Positions 24,755-33,989 of a DNA stretch of 34,710 nt are shown piece after piece (positions within the stretch are counted from its first letter, which is position 1; every line of letters begins with the position of its first letter). The notes beneath the pieces were generated by a model. It was not told the origin of the DNA, made no database searches, and saw only the letters and a list, made by a program, of their open reading frames with translations. Source of the stretch: Akkermansiaceae bacterium (GTDB lineage: Bacteria > Verrucomicrobiota > Verrucomicrobiia > Verrucomicrobiales > Akkermansiaceae); NCBI GenBank assembly GCA_029242935.1, contig JAQWSX010000214.1, positions 1 to 34,710 on the forward strand. The letters are read 5' to 3'. The translations under genes were made by a program, and so were the position numbers.

Positions 24755-26023
24755 TTACTCAACACAAACAAGGCTCTTGGAAGTGCGAATCAGTAACTTA
24801 CCATCAAAGGGAACCGGGGTGGCTAGGATTTGCTCTTCCATGTCATTTTCACCAAGAAGTTCAAAGCTTTTGCCTATGCGGACAGCGAACACGACCCCAT
24901 CCTCGCGAGGGGCGTAGAGAATTCCTCCAGCAATCACCGGAGAGGCGTAGTAGGGAATAAGAGACTTTGGTAGCTTGGCCGTCCAGAAAGGCTTTCCTGT
25001 CTTTGGGTCAAGGCAGACCAACTCCCCTTTGTGCCGAAGCAAATAGATCCTTCCTTCGTATTCGATTGGACTAGTAACGAATACCCCAAAATCGTCGCGC
25101 TCCCAAACTCGGTGAGTCTGCGTAACTTCACCCTTCCCACCAAGGCGGACCGCATGAACTTCAGCCTGCTTCCGATCATCTCGACCCACCGGGACCACCG
25201 CTATATCACCCACAACGACGGGCGTTGCAATTGGCGGCCAGAGCTTCTTTCCTTTCGGATTGAAGCCACCGCAGGACCACAGCAAAGAACCGTTGTCAGC
25301 TGCATAGGCAGTCAAGTGGTCTGAACACCATACGAGCAGGGCATTTCGGTCGCCGTGACGAAAAGGAATCGGCGTGGTATAACCTTGGTCATTCTCAGCA
25401 GGGACCTCGTAGTTACGTTCCTGCTTCCAGCGGATCTTACCAGTCGCCTTATCGAATCCGGCGACCCACGAATCTCCCGCATGGAGACGAGGAAGAATGA
25501 CGAGATCTCCGATGAGCACCGGAGAACTCCCCTGATCCCAATACAGCTCTTGTCGACCAAATTCTGCGGCTAGATTGCGTTTCCAGCGGATCGTCCCGTC
25601 CATCTCGAGTGCCGCAAAGGTCCCACTCTTAAAGTAAACAAACACCCCCTTTCCATCGGTGACTGGTGAAGCGTTACTACTAGTGCCGAGCTTCATATGC
25701 TTAGCTTTAGTTTCGGTGCCAAACTCGGTTTTCCAGATCTGCTTCCCGTCGAGATCAAATGCCAGCGCGCTATCGACACCTTCAGCGGGTGCGGTGAGAA
25801 AGATGCGGTTCTTCCACACCACCGGCGAAGAAGCCCCCTTACCAGGGAGTTCAACTTTCCAAGCGACCTTGTCGACACTCCATTGGGACGGGTAATTTTC
25901 GCCGGCCCGACTTCCATTGTGTGAAGGTCCTCGCCAAGAAGGCCAATTTTCCGCCACAAGAACCGAAGTGGGAAAAAATAAGACAGCGATGGCAAAGACT
26001 ATCGAGTAACTTGGATTATTCAT
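24755..26023 (-). CDS. Secreted PQQ-like beta-propeller protein
   Basis: I place the start at the ATG at 26023, 32 codons inside the longest frame, because it directly precedes a signal peptide (S-I-V-F-A-I-A-V-L-F-F-P) ending near residue 24. The mature 398 or so residues open W-P-S-W-R-G-P and L-P-G-K-G-A-S-S-P-V-V-W. Blades recur, such as W-V-A-G-F-D-K-A-T-G-K-I-R-W, L-V-C-L-D-P-K-T-G-K-P-F-W and L-Y-A-P-R-E-D-G-V-V-F. It is a paralogue of the protein at 9906 but clearly diverged. Canonical quinoprotein active-site residues are not evident. It is probably a periplasmic or surface binding propeller. Confidence 0.88.
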   Translation of the reverse strand: MNNPSYSIVFAIAVLFFPTSVLVAENWPSWRGPSHNGSRAGENYPSQWSVDKVAWKVELPGKGASSPVVWKNRIFLTAPAEGVDSALAFDLDGKQIWKTEFGTETKAKHMKLGTSSNASPVTDGKGVFVYFKSGTFAALEMDGTIRWKRNLAAEFGRQELYWDQGSSPVLIGDLVILPRLHAGDSWVAGFDKATGKIRWKQERNYEVPAENDQGYTTPIPFRHGDRNALLVWCSDHLTAYAADNGSLLWSCGGFNPKGKKLWPPIATPVVVGDIAVVPVGRDDRKQAEVHAVRLGGKGEVTQTHRVWERDDFGVFVTSPIEYEGRIYLLRHKGELVCLDPKTGKPFWTAKLPKSLIPYYASPVIAGGILYAPREDGVVFAVRIGKSFELLGENDMEEQILATPVPFDGKLLIRTSKSLVCVE

Positions 26024-26339
26024 ATCTGTAAATACCCTAATTGCAGCTATTGTCTTTCCGCTTTGTTCATAACGAAAAATATGATGCGATCGTAATACAC
26101 ATTGGCCAAAGCCCCTCAATCAAACGATGAGAACTATTCCGCCCGTCTCAGGATCGAGTAAGATCGAGTGATTCCCCTATCCGGATTAGGCTCTCCACCT
26201 CCAGTAAACCCGAATCATCATTCGGGTTCTTTCGTTCGTGGTGCAAAGTTCAAAAGGTGAAGACTATCAGGATCCCAAGCGATTTCTAGGCACCCTAATC
26301 CTGACTCATCGTTCTTGAACAACAATGCCGCGCAAAGGG
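26024..26339. other. Intergenic region with terminator
   Basis: It contains the hairpin at 26207-26228 and, on the minus strand, the promoter region of the PQQ-like gene. Nothing else is identified. Confidence 0.4.
26207..26228. terminator. Perfect 9-bp hairpin, probable terminator
   Basis: AACCCGAAT (26207-26215) and ATTCGGGTT (26220-26228) form a perfect stem with the loop CATC. It lies about 110 bases past the stop of the minus-strand gene at 26340. The T tail is short on both strands, so it is only a moderate terminator. Confidence 0.6.
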
Positions 26340-26972
26340 CTACTTGAGATAAGATTCGGTGTCGAACAGTTCGAGTTTCGGGGTAAGGAATTTTGAAATT
26401 TCATCCGGGGTTTCAAGGAGAAGCCCCCACGCATCAACGAAATAAATCTTGTTGCCCTTACGTGTGATAAAAGCAAATCCATTGCGTGAATTATCAGAAA
26501 CCTGAAAAGCGAATTTTGAACCATCGCCCCAAGAAAACACCTCATTCACCTCTTCAAGCACAATTTCTGTTTCGCTGATCTTATTGGCGAGCTTTAGAGT
26601 CTGCCATTCGGCGATGTAAGAGGCTAGAGCATCGCTCTTATTCCGTTCGACAGAAATAGTACAGTCAAGAGCAGTCAACTCGTCAGAATAGAGATAATAG
26701 ATTTGAATTGAGCCATCAATATACCTCTCACAACTCCACTCTTCGGTTCCGGATTCCCGGTTGATGGTGAAAAATTCAGCAGCGTAGTCGATCGTGATCA
26801 CAGAGTCTTTTTGAGATTTCGTAGGTTCGAAATCACGCGCGCTGAAAACCCAAAAAGCTACTTGAATAACAAAGAGAATAAGAAGCCCGGTGATCACTCC
26901 GATCACGATGAGGGGCACTTTCCATCGGGAAGATTTAGTCGCACATGGCGGGATCGGGGGTGGGGCGTGCAT
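26340..26972 (-). CDS. Single-pass membrane protein of unknown function
   Basis: This 210-residue protein has a proline-rich cytoplasmic N-terminus (P-P-P-I-P-P-C) and one long transmembrane helix at about residues 18-43. The external domain of about 165 residues is mixed alpha/beta, with S-C-E-R-Y and D-C-T-I-S-V-E-R-N-K. The tail sits close to a hairpin terminator. It has no recognisable family motifs and no Shine-Dalgarno sequence. The neighbouring minus-strand gene at 27091 is 118 bases away, so co-transcription is possible but not shown. Confidence 0.7.
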   Translation of the reverse strand: MHAPPPIPPCATKSSRWKVPLIVIGVITGLLILFVIQVAFWVFSARDFEPTKSQKDSVITIDYAAEFFTINRESGTEEWSCERYIDGSIQIYYLYSDELTALDCTISVERNKSDALASYIAEWQTLKLANKISETEIVLEEVNEVFSWGDGSKFAFQVSDNSRNGFAFITRKGNKIYFVDAWGLLLETPDEISKFLTPKLELFDTESYLK

Positions 26973-27090
26973 TCGTTATTAAAATGAAATCGGAAGAAGA
27001 TTAAGCGAACGAACGCTTACGACTCTTACCGGGTAGACTGTTTTAATATTCATCTATTCTATCTAGCAGTCACCCGATCCATACAATGAC

Positions 27091-27633
27091 CTATTTGTCG
27101 GTCACAAAATCATGGCTGTAAGAACGAATGAGAGCCTTAAATTCCTTAACAAAACCAAGGCTCGTCGCTCCCTTAGGAACACGCAGAGTCACATGCAAGT
27201 GGTGATCAATCCCATGAAGATCTTGATAAATTTTATGCTCTACAAAATGCCTACGCTCCACAGCACCCTCAGCTCGCGAATACCGCTTACTACTTCCTTC
27301 CAACAAAAAAATATCACACCACACACCCCCTTCCTCCTTTGGGCCGCGAACGTCCTCCAAGAAAGACTCCCCTCCTGCTCGAAGCTTCGTGATTGCACTC
27401 TCAACATAAAGTCGGGTTGAATCCTCAAAATGAAAATTCTGCATAAACAAAATGGAGGAGGCTTCTGGATAAAACTTTTTCACGGTTTTAAGCACCGGAC
27501 GGAATTTGTTGAGAGCCTCTAACTTAGGGTCAACTGGAATAGACTGATTCTTCTCCTCGGAAAGAACCGCAGAACCCGCTGTAACGAAGACAAATATCGG
27601 CAGTATCATCTGTGCAATTTTACTCATATGCAT
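27091..27633 (-). CDS. Secreted protein of unknown function
   Basis: This 180-residue protein has a signal peptide (hydrophobic at about residues 6-21). Its start may be the ATG at 27633 or at 27627. The mature part is rich in charged residues, has a single cysteine in V-W-C-D-I-F-L, and contains a histidine-rich stretch H-G-I-D-H-H-L-H-V-T-L. That stretch could bind metal, but no known site pattern fits. I do not recognise a family. Confidence 0.68.
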   Translation of the reverse strand: MHMSKIAQMILPIFVFVTAGSAVLSEEKNQSIPVDPKLEALNKFRPVLKTVKKFYPEASSILFMQNFHFEDSTRLYVESAITKLRAGGESFLEDVRGPKEEGGVWCDIFLLEGSSKRYSRAEGAVERRHFVEHKIYQDLHGIDHHLHVTLRVPKGATSLGFVKEFKALIRSYSHDFVTDK

Positions 27634-27840
27634 TGGTCTTGTGTGCCTCTTGTATTAAGGCGCTAGGGATGTGGAATCAACCTGCGAATTAACGAGTTCA
27701 ACGTTCCACCTGAAGTCGGAAGCAAGTTCTATCGCTTGGATCTCCAGAACGAGTAAGAAAACGCTGACAACTTTGCAGGCAATCCAAGTGCAACCACTAT
27801 CCCTCCTTACTGAGGCGAGATCACTTATCGCAGTTTCTGC

Positions 27841-28860
27841 CTACGGGCTTTTAACTACCACGAAGAACTGACGATCGTTCAATGGTAGACCCTCGTTATT
27901 GAAATCGATCGGGTAAACAGTAGTGGATTCGCCAGCAGCAGCCGGGACCCCATCATTCAATTCGAGCCAATTTGAGAGAGGTAGGGACAGATCGTTTGAT
28001 GTATAGATCGAATAGAGATTTCCTTCTTTCGATGTGAATGTGAGATCGACCAGAATATTATCTTCAGTCTGAGAATAATTCACGTCAACGATCTGAAAAA
28101 GACTGGCAGATCCACCACCCGTCAAGCTTGCAACACTGGCCCCAGCGCCGTCATTCCATATCGAAGCCACCTCTTCTGGAGTGAGCGGGCGATCCCAGAT
28201 TGCGACATCATCGATATTTCCATCCCACCCTCTATTAGCAGCCTGTGGATTACCACCGATTTGCAACGATAAACCGGCACCGTTAGCCAAAACCCATGCC
28301 CCCTGCGATGCCGCCTCTTCTCCGTCGATATACATCGTAATATTTCCTGTAGCATCGTGCGTGACCGCGACATGATGCCATGATCCGTCTTGCTGATCAA
28401 GGTTAGCAGGCACATTCCCGGGGCCCCCTACGCTATATTTTAAGTTTGTCCCTGACCCTCCATGTCGGGCAATACGCCAGTTATTCCCTTCACCTTGGCT
28501 AATCAAGGTATTCCAGTTGGTGTAGAGAGATTCAGTCGTATACCAAACAGAGACCGACATACTTCCAGCCTCGAAAGCAAACTCACCAGGATCGCCAACG
28601 TTGATGAGAGCCTGATTGCCTGCCCCTCCACTGTTTTCCAAATCGACCGCGGAACCAAATTTTCCGGCAACAAACGATGCCTTACCGATGCCCGTTTGAA
28701 CGAGGACACCATCGTTGGTTTCGTCTAATCCAGCTGCTAAGTCTCCGTCGAATTCCCAGTATTCGACGAGACCATCAACAAGTTCCGCATTTGAGAGCGA
28801 AGTGCTAAAACAAGAGATCCCCAGGGATAGAAAGGTTGCGAGAGTGTAATTTTTTTTCAT
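27841..28860 (-). CDS. Secreted LamG-like lectin protein with shared C-terminal module
   Basis: This 339-residue protein has a signal peptide (residues 1-25) and a LamG/concanavalin-like domain at about 28-245, with W-E-F-D-G-D-L, S-V-S-V-W-Y, H-H-V-A-V-T-H-D and I-D-D-V-A-I-W-D-R-P-L-T-P-E-E. This matches the LamG_3 type. After a short S/G linker, the last 85 or so residues are the shared module (F-T-S-K-E-G-N-L-Y-S-I-Y, S-N-D-L, W-L-E-L-N-D-G, G-E-S-T-T-V, F-F-V-V-V-K-S-P-stop). It is probably an extracellular glycan-binding protein without an enzyme domain. The upstream region is 413 bases long. Confidence 0.88.
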   Translation of the reverse strand: MKKNYTLATFLSLGISCFSTSLSNAELVDGLVEYWEFDGDLAAGLDETNDGVLVQTGIGKASFVAGKFGSAVDLENSGGAGNQALINVGDPGEFAFEAGSMSVSVWYTTESLYTNWNTLISQGEGNNWRIARHGGSGTNLKYSVGGPGNVPANLDQQDGSWHHVAVTHDATGNITMYIDGEEAASQGAWVLANGAGLSLQIGGNPQAANRGWDGNIDDVAIWDRPLTPEEVASIWNDGAGASVASLTGGGSASLFQIVDVNYSQTEDNILVDLTFTSKEGNLYSIYTSNDLSLPLSNWLELNDGVPAAAGESTTVYPIDFNNEGLPLNDRQFFVVVKSP

Positions 28861-29273
28861 TATAAAAGAACAAGCGTAGTTTGTTTAAATATGCTTTTTA
28901 TGTTGGCAATTCGAAAATATCAAAGCAAGGCCAATCGCACCTTTTCTGGAAGGCTATTTTGGCGGAAAAGCGTCATCCGTCATCAGCGATAGAGCTTATT
29001 GTCAGTCAGTCCCGATTCGCAAACCCTACCGATGATTTCCCCAAAGCTAGCGTCCAAGCCCTTCACCATCTCGATTTTACAGGGGTGGTTTTCGCCGATG
29101 GGACCGTTATAACTTCAATCCTCCTTGCGATTTCGCGGCGTGTCGTTGCTACTTTGATAGGGGGTTATACTGCATCTGATGGGCGACGTAGTACTCCCTT
29201 TCTCCCGCCAACCGTCTGCCCAATCTCCGCTTTCCCCCCTTCTCTATCAAAAACAAATTCCTAGCAGTGCGAC
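28861..29273. other. Intergenic region with repeat-like sequences
   Basis: Near 28956-28971 the motif TTTTGGCGGAAAAG resembles the flank of the dispersed repeat (TTTTGGCGGAAAGG on the minus strand at 20137-20150). Copy 3 of the repeat lies at 29247-29271. A 127-codon plus-strand frame from TTG 28881 has no signal peptide, ribosome site or recognisable family, and I do not call it. Confidence 0.45.
29247..29271. repeat. Short dispersed repeat, copy 3
   Basis: It shares AAATTCCTAGCAGT exactly with the copy at 20144-20168 and 19 of 25 positions overall. It ends 3 bases before the stop codon of the protease gene at 29274. Confidence 0.5.
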
Positions 29274-30287
29274 CTAATTCTCCGCCGGGCGGGAAATAAT
29301 ACGTGTCGGAACGACAAGGTCACGTGGCGTGTGATTCTCTGGAGTCAGGACACGCAAGACCACTTCACCACCCGGGGTGACCTTTCTGAAAATTGACATA
29401 AAATCTCGCCGATAGGTTACGGGACTTCCGTTGATGTGAGTGATCAGGGTTTCTTTCGTCAGTCCCGCTTCACTAGCCGTGCTCCCCTTTCGTATTGGAA
29501 CCGTAAACAGCCCCATCGCTCCCTCGGGAAGGCGTTTAAGAAACCCGGATGACTGACTGAAGATTTCCTCCAAACCGCATCCAATGGTTCCGATCTTTCC
29601 ATCGCCGCTTTTCTTCAAAATTGCACGCACCGCATCGATCGGAGATACGATAGCCAATCCCGAAGGGTTTTTTGCATTATCATTGATGAATCCACTTTGG
29701 TTTCCAATGACCTGCCCCTTCGAATCCACCCAGCAACCACCGGAAGTCCCCTTGGGCGAAGGAGCTGCGATGATCGAAAAACGGCAATACATGTTGAGGG
29801 TCGATATGTATTCATAGCTGGGTTCGCTTCTGGCCATACTCCCCTTGATAGTTATCCAATGGCGAAATAGGGCACTGCCATACAAGAAAACATTCTCGCC
29901 CTCATTGGGTGCCCGATCCGCAATTTTGATGATGGGAAATTCAGAAGGGCTCTTTCCTTTGATCTGGATCTGAAGTCTCGCCAGATCATGGCCCGGATCG
30001 GTCGCAACAATGCTTGCTGGTAATCGACCAATCGTTGGGTTCATCACTTCAATTTTCTGATGAGGACTCCAAACAACATGAGCTGCCGTGATCACCGATC
30101 CTTTCTTAGTCGCAATCCAACCTGATCCATTAAGCCTTCCATCAATCAGAATTTCTACGGCAGCATTTTTGACCGCTTCAAGTGGGTCTGGATTTTGGTT
30201 TCCTTTCCGTAACTCTTGAGCGAATCCTGCCGTGCCTGCAAAAACCAATATCACCGATAGAAATAAAGAGAGATGGAACGTTTTCAT
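29274..30287 (-). CDS. Secreted trypsin-like serine protease with PDZ domain (HtrA-like)
   Basis: This 337-residue protein has a signal peptide (residues 1-23) and a trypsin-like domain at about 38-225. The catalytic triad is intact: His70 in I-T-A-A-H-V-V, Asp101 in P-G-H-D-L-A-R-L and Ser182 in G-T-S-G-G. A PDZ domain follows at about 248-332 (G-S-T-A-S-E-A-G-L, then I-T-H-I-N-G). The usual HtrA core is longer. This resembles the compact one-PDZ DegP/DegS-type proteases that act in envelope quality control, although it carries a cleavable signal rather than a membrane anchor. It is the first gene of a minus-strand block, and the divergent gene at 30469 starts 181 bases away. Its substrate is unknown. 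Confidence 0.92.
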   Translation of the reverse strand: MKTFHLSLFLSVILVFAGTAGFAQELRKGNQNPDPLEAVKNAAVEILIDGRLNGSGWIATKKGSVITAAHVVWSPHQKIEVMNPTIGRLPASIVATDPGHDLARLQIQIKGKSPSEFPIIKIADRAPNEGENVFLYGSALFRHWITIKGSMARSEPSYEYISTLNMYCRFSIIAAPSPKGTSGGCWVDSKGQVIGNQSGFINDNAKNPSGLAIVSPIDAVRAILKKSGDGKIGTIGCGLEEIFSQSSGFLKRLPEGAMGLFTVPIRKGSTASEAGLTKETLITHINGSPVTYRRDFMSIFRKVTPGGEVVLRVLTPENHTPRDLVVPTRIISRPAEN

Positions 30288-30468
30288 TCATGCAGTTTCT
30301 CACTACCGGGCACCAAACGCATCCCTAATCTCAACTCGAAACTAAAATTGCAAAATTGGGTTCAGATTACACCGATCCCAATCAACGGATTTTTTGTTGG
30401 GATCGACGAATCCTGTGGGAATCCCCTCCTTGACCGAATCACATTCAAAGCCGAACCTCTTCATTGAT

Positions 30469-32709
30469 ATGCGGAGATTGTCAGTGATCCTAACAAGCGC
30501 CTTTTTGCTGGCGCTCCACGCCCAAATCCAACCATCTGCCCCTCAACTTTCCGAGAACGGTAAATTCCGCCTCGCCGTTCCTCAAACAGAGAATCACTAT
30601 GCCATCCTCTCCCGATCGAAAGACCTCGTCGAATGGAGGCCCGTCGATATTATTGCGCTTTCCCAAGCCGAAAACTGGATCAGAGATTCCGTCACCCCAT
30701 CTGATAAGGCCTACTTCCAAGTGCGGGTAGTTCCCAACTCCGATCCACTGGATACCGATGGAGACGGTATCAATGATTTCTCCGAGCTTAACACCTCGGG
30801 CACCGGTTGCACCGCGCTCAATCCAGCCACAAAATTCCCTTCCACTAGCGGCTCCCGCTTCATGCTCGACCGCGCAACCTTTGACGCACTTTCCAAGACG
30901 TCCGGAGTACCCGGCGCTCAAGAGATCAGACTCGTCAAGTTTCTCATCACCGATATTCGAACCAACCCACGGCTCCACTTCGTCAACTCGAACACCCACC
31001 CGCTTCATTACGACTTCGCAAGACGCGCCCTTAACCGCTACACCAACTTCGACTACAATACGGGACGATTCTTTTTCGACCGCGAGACCTACATTGGAGG
31101 CTCGGGGCGCAAGAATATCGCCGGTTCCCTCATCTCTCACCAAAACTATGTCGCCAACGACGGGAGGAAGGGAATCTACACGGTCGAATTCTGGCCTACC
31201 GACCCGCTCCCGTTCGAGTTTATTGAGCTCGCCTACGAGGCGATCGCTCGCTGCTCCCCCTTCATTGATCAACTGCTCTACCACGCTCCCAGCCAAACCC
31301 AACGTCAACTCCAAACACTCAACCAGGAAAAGTTCGATGCCTCCTTTGTCCACACCATCGACACCAATGACCTCTTCTCGAATACTGACTACCAGCCCAT
31401 GCATCAACAGGAAGCATTTGGCAGACTCAGAGTCGCCGATAGTGCCGGATCCTTGGGCGCACGGGACATCGTCATCTTCCGCAACCTACCGAACGACCTC
31501 ACCAAGATCGCCGGAATCATCACTGAAGTTCCTCAAACTCCTCTTTCTCACGTCAACCTCAAGGCGCAACAAAACGATACTCCTAACGCCTACATCGCCA
31601 ATGCCAGCACCCATCCGGACATCGCTCCGTTCATTGGAAAAAACGTTTTCTATCGAGTTTCCCAAGACGGTTTTGAAATCCGTATAGCCACGCAAGTTGA
31701 AGTCGATCAATTCTTGGAAAACCTTCGCCCACTCACCCCTAGTTTCCCTCCACGCGATTTATCTAAAACCACCATCCAACCTCTCTCCTCGGTCTTCTTT
31801 TCCGAGAGCGATTCCTTCGGAGGTAAAGCGGCCAACGTTGCCGAGCTTCGCCGCATCATGCCCGCCAACGCCCCTGATGGCTTTGCCATTCCATTTTACT
31901 TCTACGATGAATTCATGAAGCACAACAACTTCTACACCGAAGCACAGGCCATGATCACCGCCCCTGACTTCCAATCTAACCTTACCATCCGCGAGGCCCG
32001 TCTCGAAACCTTCCGTTCTCGTATTAAAAAAGAGAGCACCTTCCCGGCCTGGATGGAAACAGCACTCACCACCTTACAAAATTCCTTCCCTTCCGACATC
32101 AGCCCACGCCTCCGCTCCAGCGCCAATGCCGAAGACTCGATCACCTTTAACGGCGCCGGACTTTACGATTCCTACACGCACAAAGCCAACGAAGGACACA
32201 TCGGAAAAAGTGTCCGCCAAGTTTGGGCCAGTCTTTGGAATTATCGCGCCTACGAGGAACGCGAATTCTATCGCATCGATCACCTCACCTCCGCCATGAG
32301 TGTTCTCGTCCACTCGAACCAGAAGAACGAACAAGCCAACGGCGTCACCGTAGCCAGCAACATCTTTATCCCAACGAGAGAAGGATACTACATTAACGCA
32401 CAGATCGGTGAAGACCTCGTCACCAACCCTGATGTTGCCTCCTCACCCGAGGAGATTCTCGTCTCCCCGCTTTTTGGTGCAGAGACTTACGAAATTCAAT
32501 ATATCCGCTTCTCCAACCAGCTCCCTAACGACAAACGTGTCCTCACCAAGCCCCAGATCCTCGATCTCGTGGCGAAAATGAAACTACTCAACAAGCACTT
32601 CAAATCGCTCTACAATAGCAGCGACTCTTCCTTCGCTATGGAGATCGAATTTAAAATCACTTCCGAAGGCAAGCTCCTCATCAAACAAGCCCGTCCCTGG
32701 GTAAACTAA
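30469..32709 (+). CDS. Exported PEP/pyruvate-dikinase-like protein
   Basis: I start at the ATG at 30469, 25 codons inside the longest frame, because it opens a signal peptide (R-R-L-S-V-I-L-T-S-A-F-L-L-A-L-H-A-Q). Residues about 30-90 resemble the shared module (Y-A-I-L-S-R-S-K-D-L-V-E-W, then Y-F-Q-V-R-V-V-P). A calcium-loop motif D-P-L-D-T-D-G-D-G-I-N-D follows at about 92-105. The middle region is unrecognised. A swivelling phospho-histidine-like domain contains T-P-L-S-H (His361). The C-terminal half is a PPDK_N/ATP-grasp domain with S-F-G-G-K-A-A-N (Lys453), R-S-S-A-N-A-E-D (549-556) and the final I-K-Q-A-R-P-W. The order His domain then ATP domain matches glucan water dikinase. An ATP-dependent enzyme with a signal peptide is odd. 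The C-terminal Q-A-R-P-W is complete, so it is not truncated. Its substrate is unknown. Confidence 0.85.
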   Translation: MRRLSVILTSAFLLALHAQIQPSAPQLSENGKFRLAVPQTENHYAILSRSKDLVEWRPVDIIALSQAENWIRDSVTPSDKAYFQVRVVPNSDPLDTDGDGINDFSELNTSGTGCTALNPATKFPSTSGSRFMLDRATFDALSKTSGVPGAQEIRLVKFLITDIRTNPRLHFVNSNTHPLHYDFARRALNRYTNFDYNTGRFFFDRETYIGGSGRKNIAGSLISHQNYVANDGRKGIYTVEFWPTDPLPFEFIELAYEAIARCSPFIDQLLYHAPSQTQRQLQTLNQEKFDASFVHTIDTNDLFSNTDYQPMHQQEAFGRLRVADSAGSLGARDIVIFRNLPNDLTKIAGIITEVPQTPLSHVNLKAQQNDTPNAYIANASTHPDIAPFIGKNVFYRVSQDGFEIRIATQVEVDQFLENLRPLTPSFPPRDLSKTTIQPLSSVFFSESDSFGGKAANVAELRRIMPANAPDGFAIPFYFYDEFMKHNNFYTEAQAMITAPDFQSNLTIREARLETFRSRIKKESTFPAWMETALTTLQNSFPSDISPRLRSSANAEDSITFNGAGLYDSYTHKANEGHIGKSVRQVWASLWNYRAYEEREFYRIDHLTSAMSVLVHSNQKNEQANGVTVASNIFIPTREGYYINAQIGEDLVTNPDVASSPEEILVSPLFGAETYEIQYIRFSNQLPNDKRVLTKPQILDLVAKMKLLNKHFKSLYNSSDSSFAMEIEFKITSEGKLLIKQARPWVN

Positions 32710-33004
32710 TTCCATTACTTTCTCTTTGGCCCCTCTGTGCAGTGTGTCTCTATACCCTCTAAAAGAACTCAGAAAACAGCCCCACACAGAAGAGGTCGTT
32801 CAATTTTTTCTGTAGTGCTAAATACAGAGGGACCAATTCACCAGCATACCACCAAGCATAGTTTGGGCTTGTTTACTCGGTCGGAGGACGCCTCTTGATT
32901 TCAATGACCTGCCCTACCTTGGGCACGGCAAACCGCGCTAAATCCCTTACAGGTTCTTGACCACGGAGGAGTCTAAAGCTTAGAAGAAATCATTCCAACG
33001 AAAT

Positions 33005-33961
33005 ATGAATACGCCCCAAAACAACTACAGAAAACTGCTTCTCATTGTTACTACTGTTCTGAGTAGCACGCTCGTTTCCAACCGAGCAATGGGTGCCGAT
33101 GCCATTTTCGAACTCGATGCCGGCGCCGACCGTGAGACCGACGGCACTTTTGTTTTCGACACCATCCCATCGAATTCATCAACCGATTTCGCAAACGGCA
33201 AAACGTTTACCGTCCTAGATGGCAGTTCGCATGATGTATCGGGCACGATCGACCACCTAACAGACGGATTGGGACAAACCAACGGCGACTCGTGTTGTGG
33301 ACCCGATTCCGAAAGCTTCTTTGCCGGACCCACAGGTGCAGAAGACAACCTACGCATCCAACTCGATCTCGAGGTCAATGTTCCAATCGCCGAGATCAAC
33401 TCCTACAGCTGGCACAACAACAGTCGTGCCCCACAGATCTACAATGTTTATGGAGCGATTAATCCCAACAACAATGCACCAGATTTTGACGCAGCAGGTT
33501 TTCAAGAAAGTGCGGACTTGGCCGCGCTTGGTTACACTTTGATCGCGAGTGTCGATTCAATGTCGCTCGGCGGGGCTGGTGGCCAAGTCGGAGTGAGCAT
33601 AACTGGGGATGTGGGAACCTACCGCTACCTGTTATTCGATATCGCACCACCGACATGGCAAGTCGGGACAAGGGCTACATTTTTTGGAGAGATCGATGTC
33701 GTTCCAGCTGGCCCCGTTTCAGTCCCTTTTAAGATCACTGAGTTCCACTATAACTCGGAATTGGAAACGGTGACTTTGACTTGGGATTCGATCCCTAAAA
33801 CAAGTTACGCAGTCAAGTATTCCACTAACATGGAAGACTGGGATTCAGACCTAGATGATGGAGTGAAAGCCGATGATGGCGACACAACCACAAGTACCTT
33901 CGATGTCAGAGGCTTGGCAAGTGCCAGCGGAAAACTGTTCCTTCGTATCGAACGCAATTGA
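33005..33961 (+). CDS. Secreted beta-sandwich protein with shared C-terminal module
   Basis: This 318-residue protein has a signal peptide (hydrophobic at about residues 11-27, cut near A-M-G-A). Residues about 30-240 form a beta-rich domain reminiscent of discoidin-type jelly rolls (Y-N-V-Y-G-A, then Y-R-Y-L-L-F-D-I), but the assignment is weak. The last 77 or so residues are the shared C-terminal module (T-L-T-W-D-S-I-P-K-T-S-Y-A-V-K-Y-S-T-N, D-L-D-D-G, G-D-T-T-T, L-F-L-R-I-E-R-N-stop). It stops 28 bases before the next gene on the same strand, so the two are probably co-transcribed. No Shine-Dalgarno sequence is present. Confidence 0.78.
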   Translation: MNTPQNNYRKLLLIVTTVLSSTLVSNRAMGADAIFELDAGADRETDGTFVFDTIPSNSSTDFANGKTFTVLDGSSHDVSGTIDHLTDGLGQTNGDSCCGPDSESFFAGPTGAEDNLRIQLDLEVNVPIAEINSYSWHNNSRAPQIYNVYGAINPNNNAPDFDAAGFQESADLAALGYTLIASVDSMSLGGAGGQVGVSITGDVGTYRYLLFDIAPPTWQVGTRATFFGEIDVVPAGPVSVPFKITEFHYNSELETVTLTWDSIPKTSYAVKYSTNMEDWDSDLDDGVKADDGDTTTSTFDVRGLASASGKLFLRIERN

Positions 33962-33989
33962 TGAGGAAATGCAGGTAAATTTCTGGAAA

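Noticed and set aside
28881-29264. 127-codon plus-strand frame starting at TTG
   Set aside because: It has a TTG start, no ribosome site, no signal peptide or known motif, and it overlaps the dispersed-repeat region. It looks like non-coding sequence.
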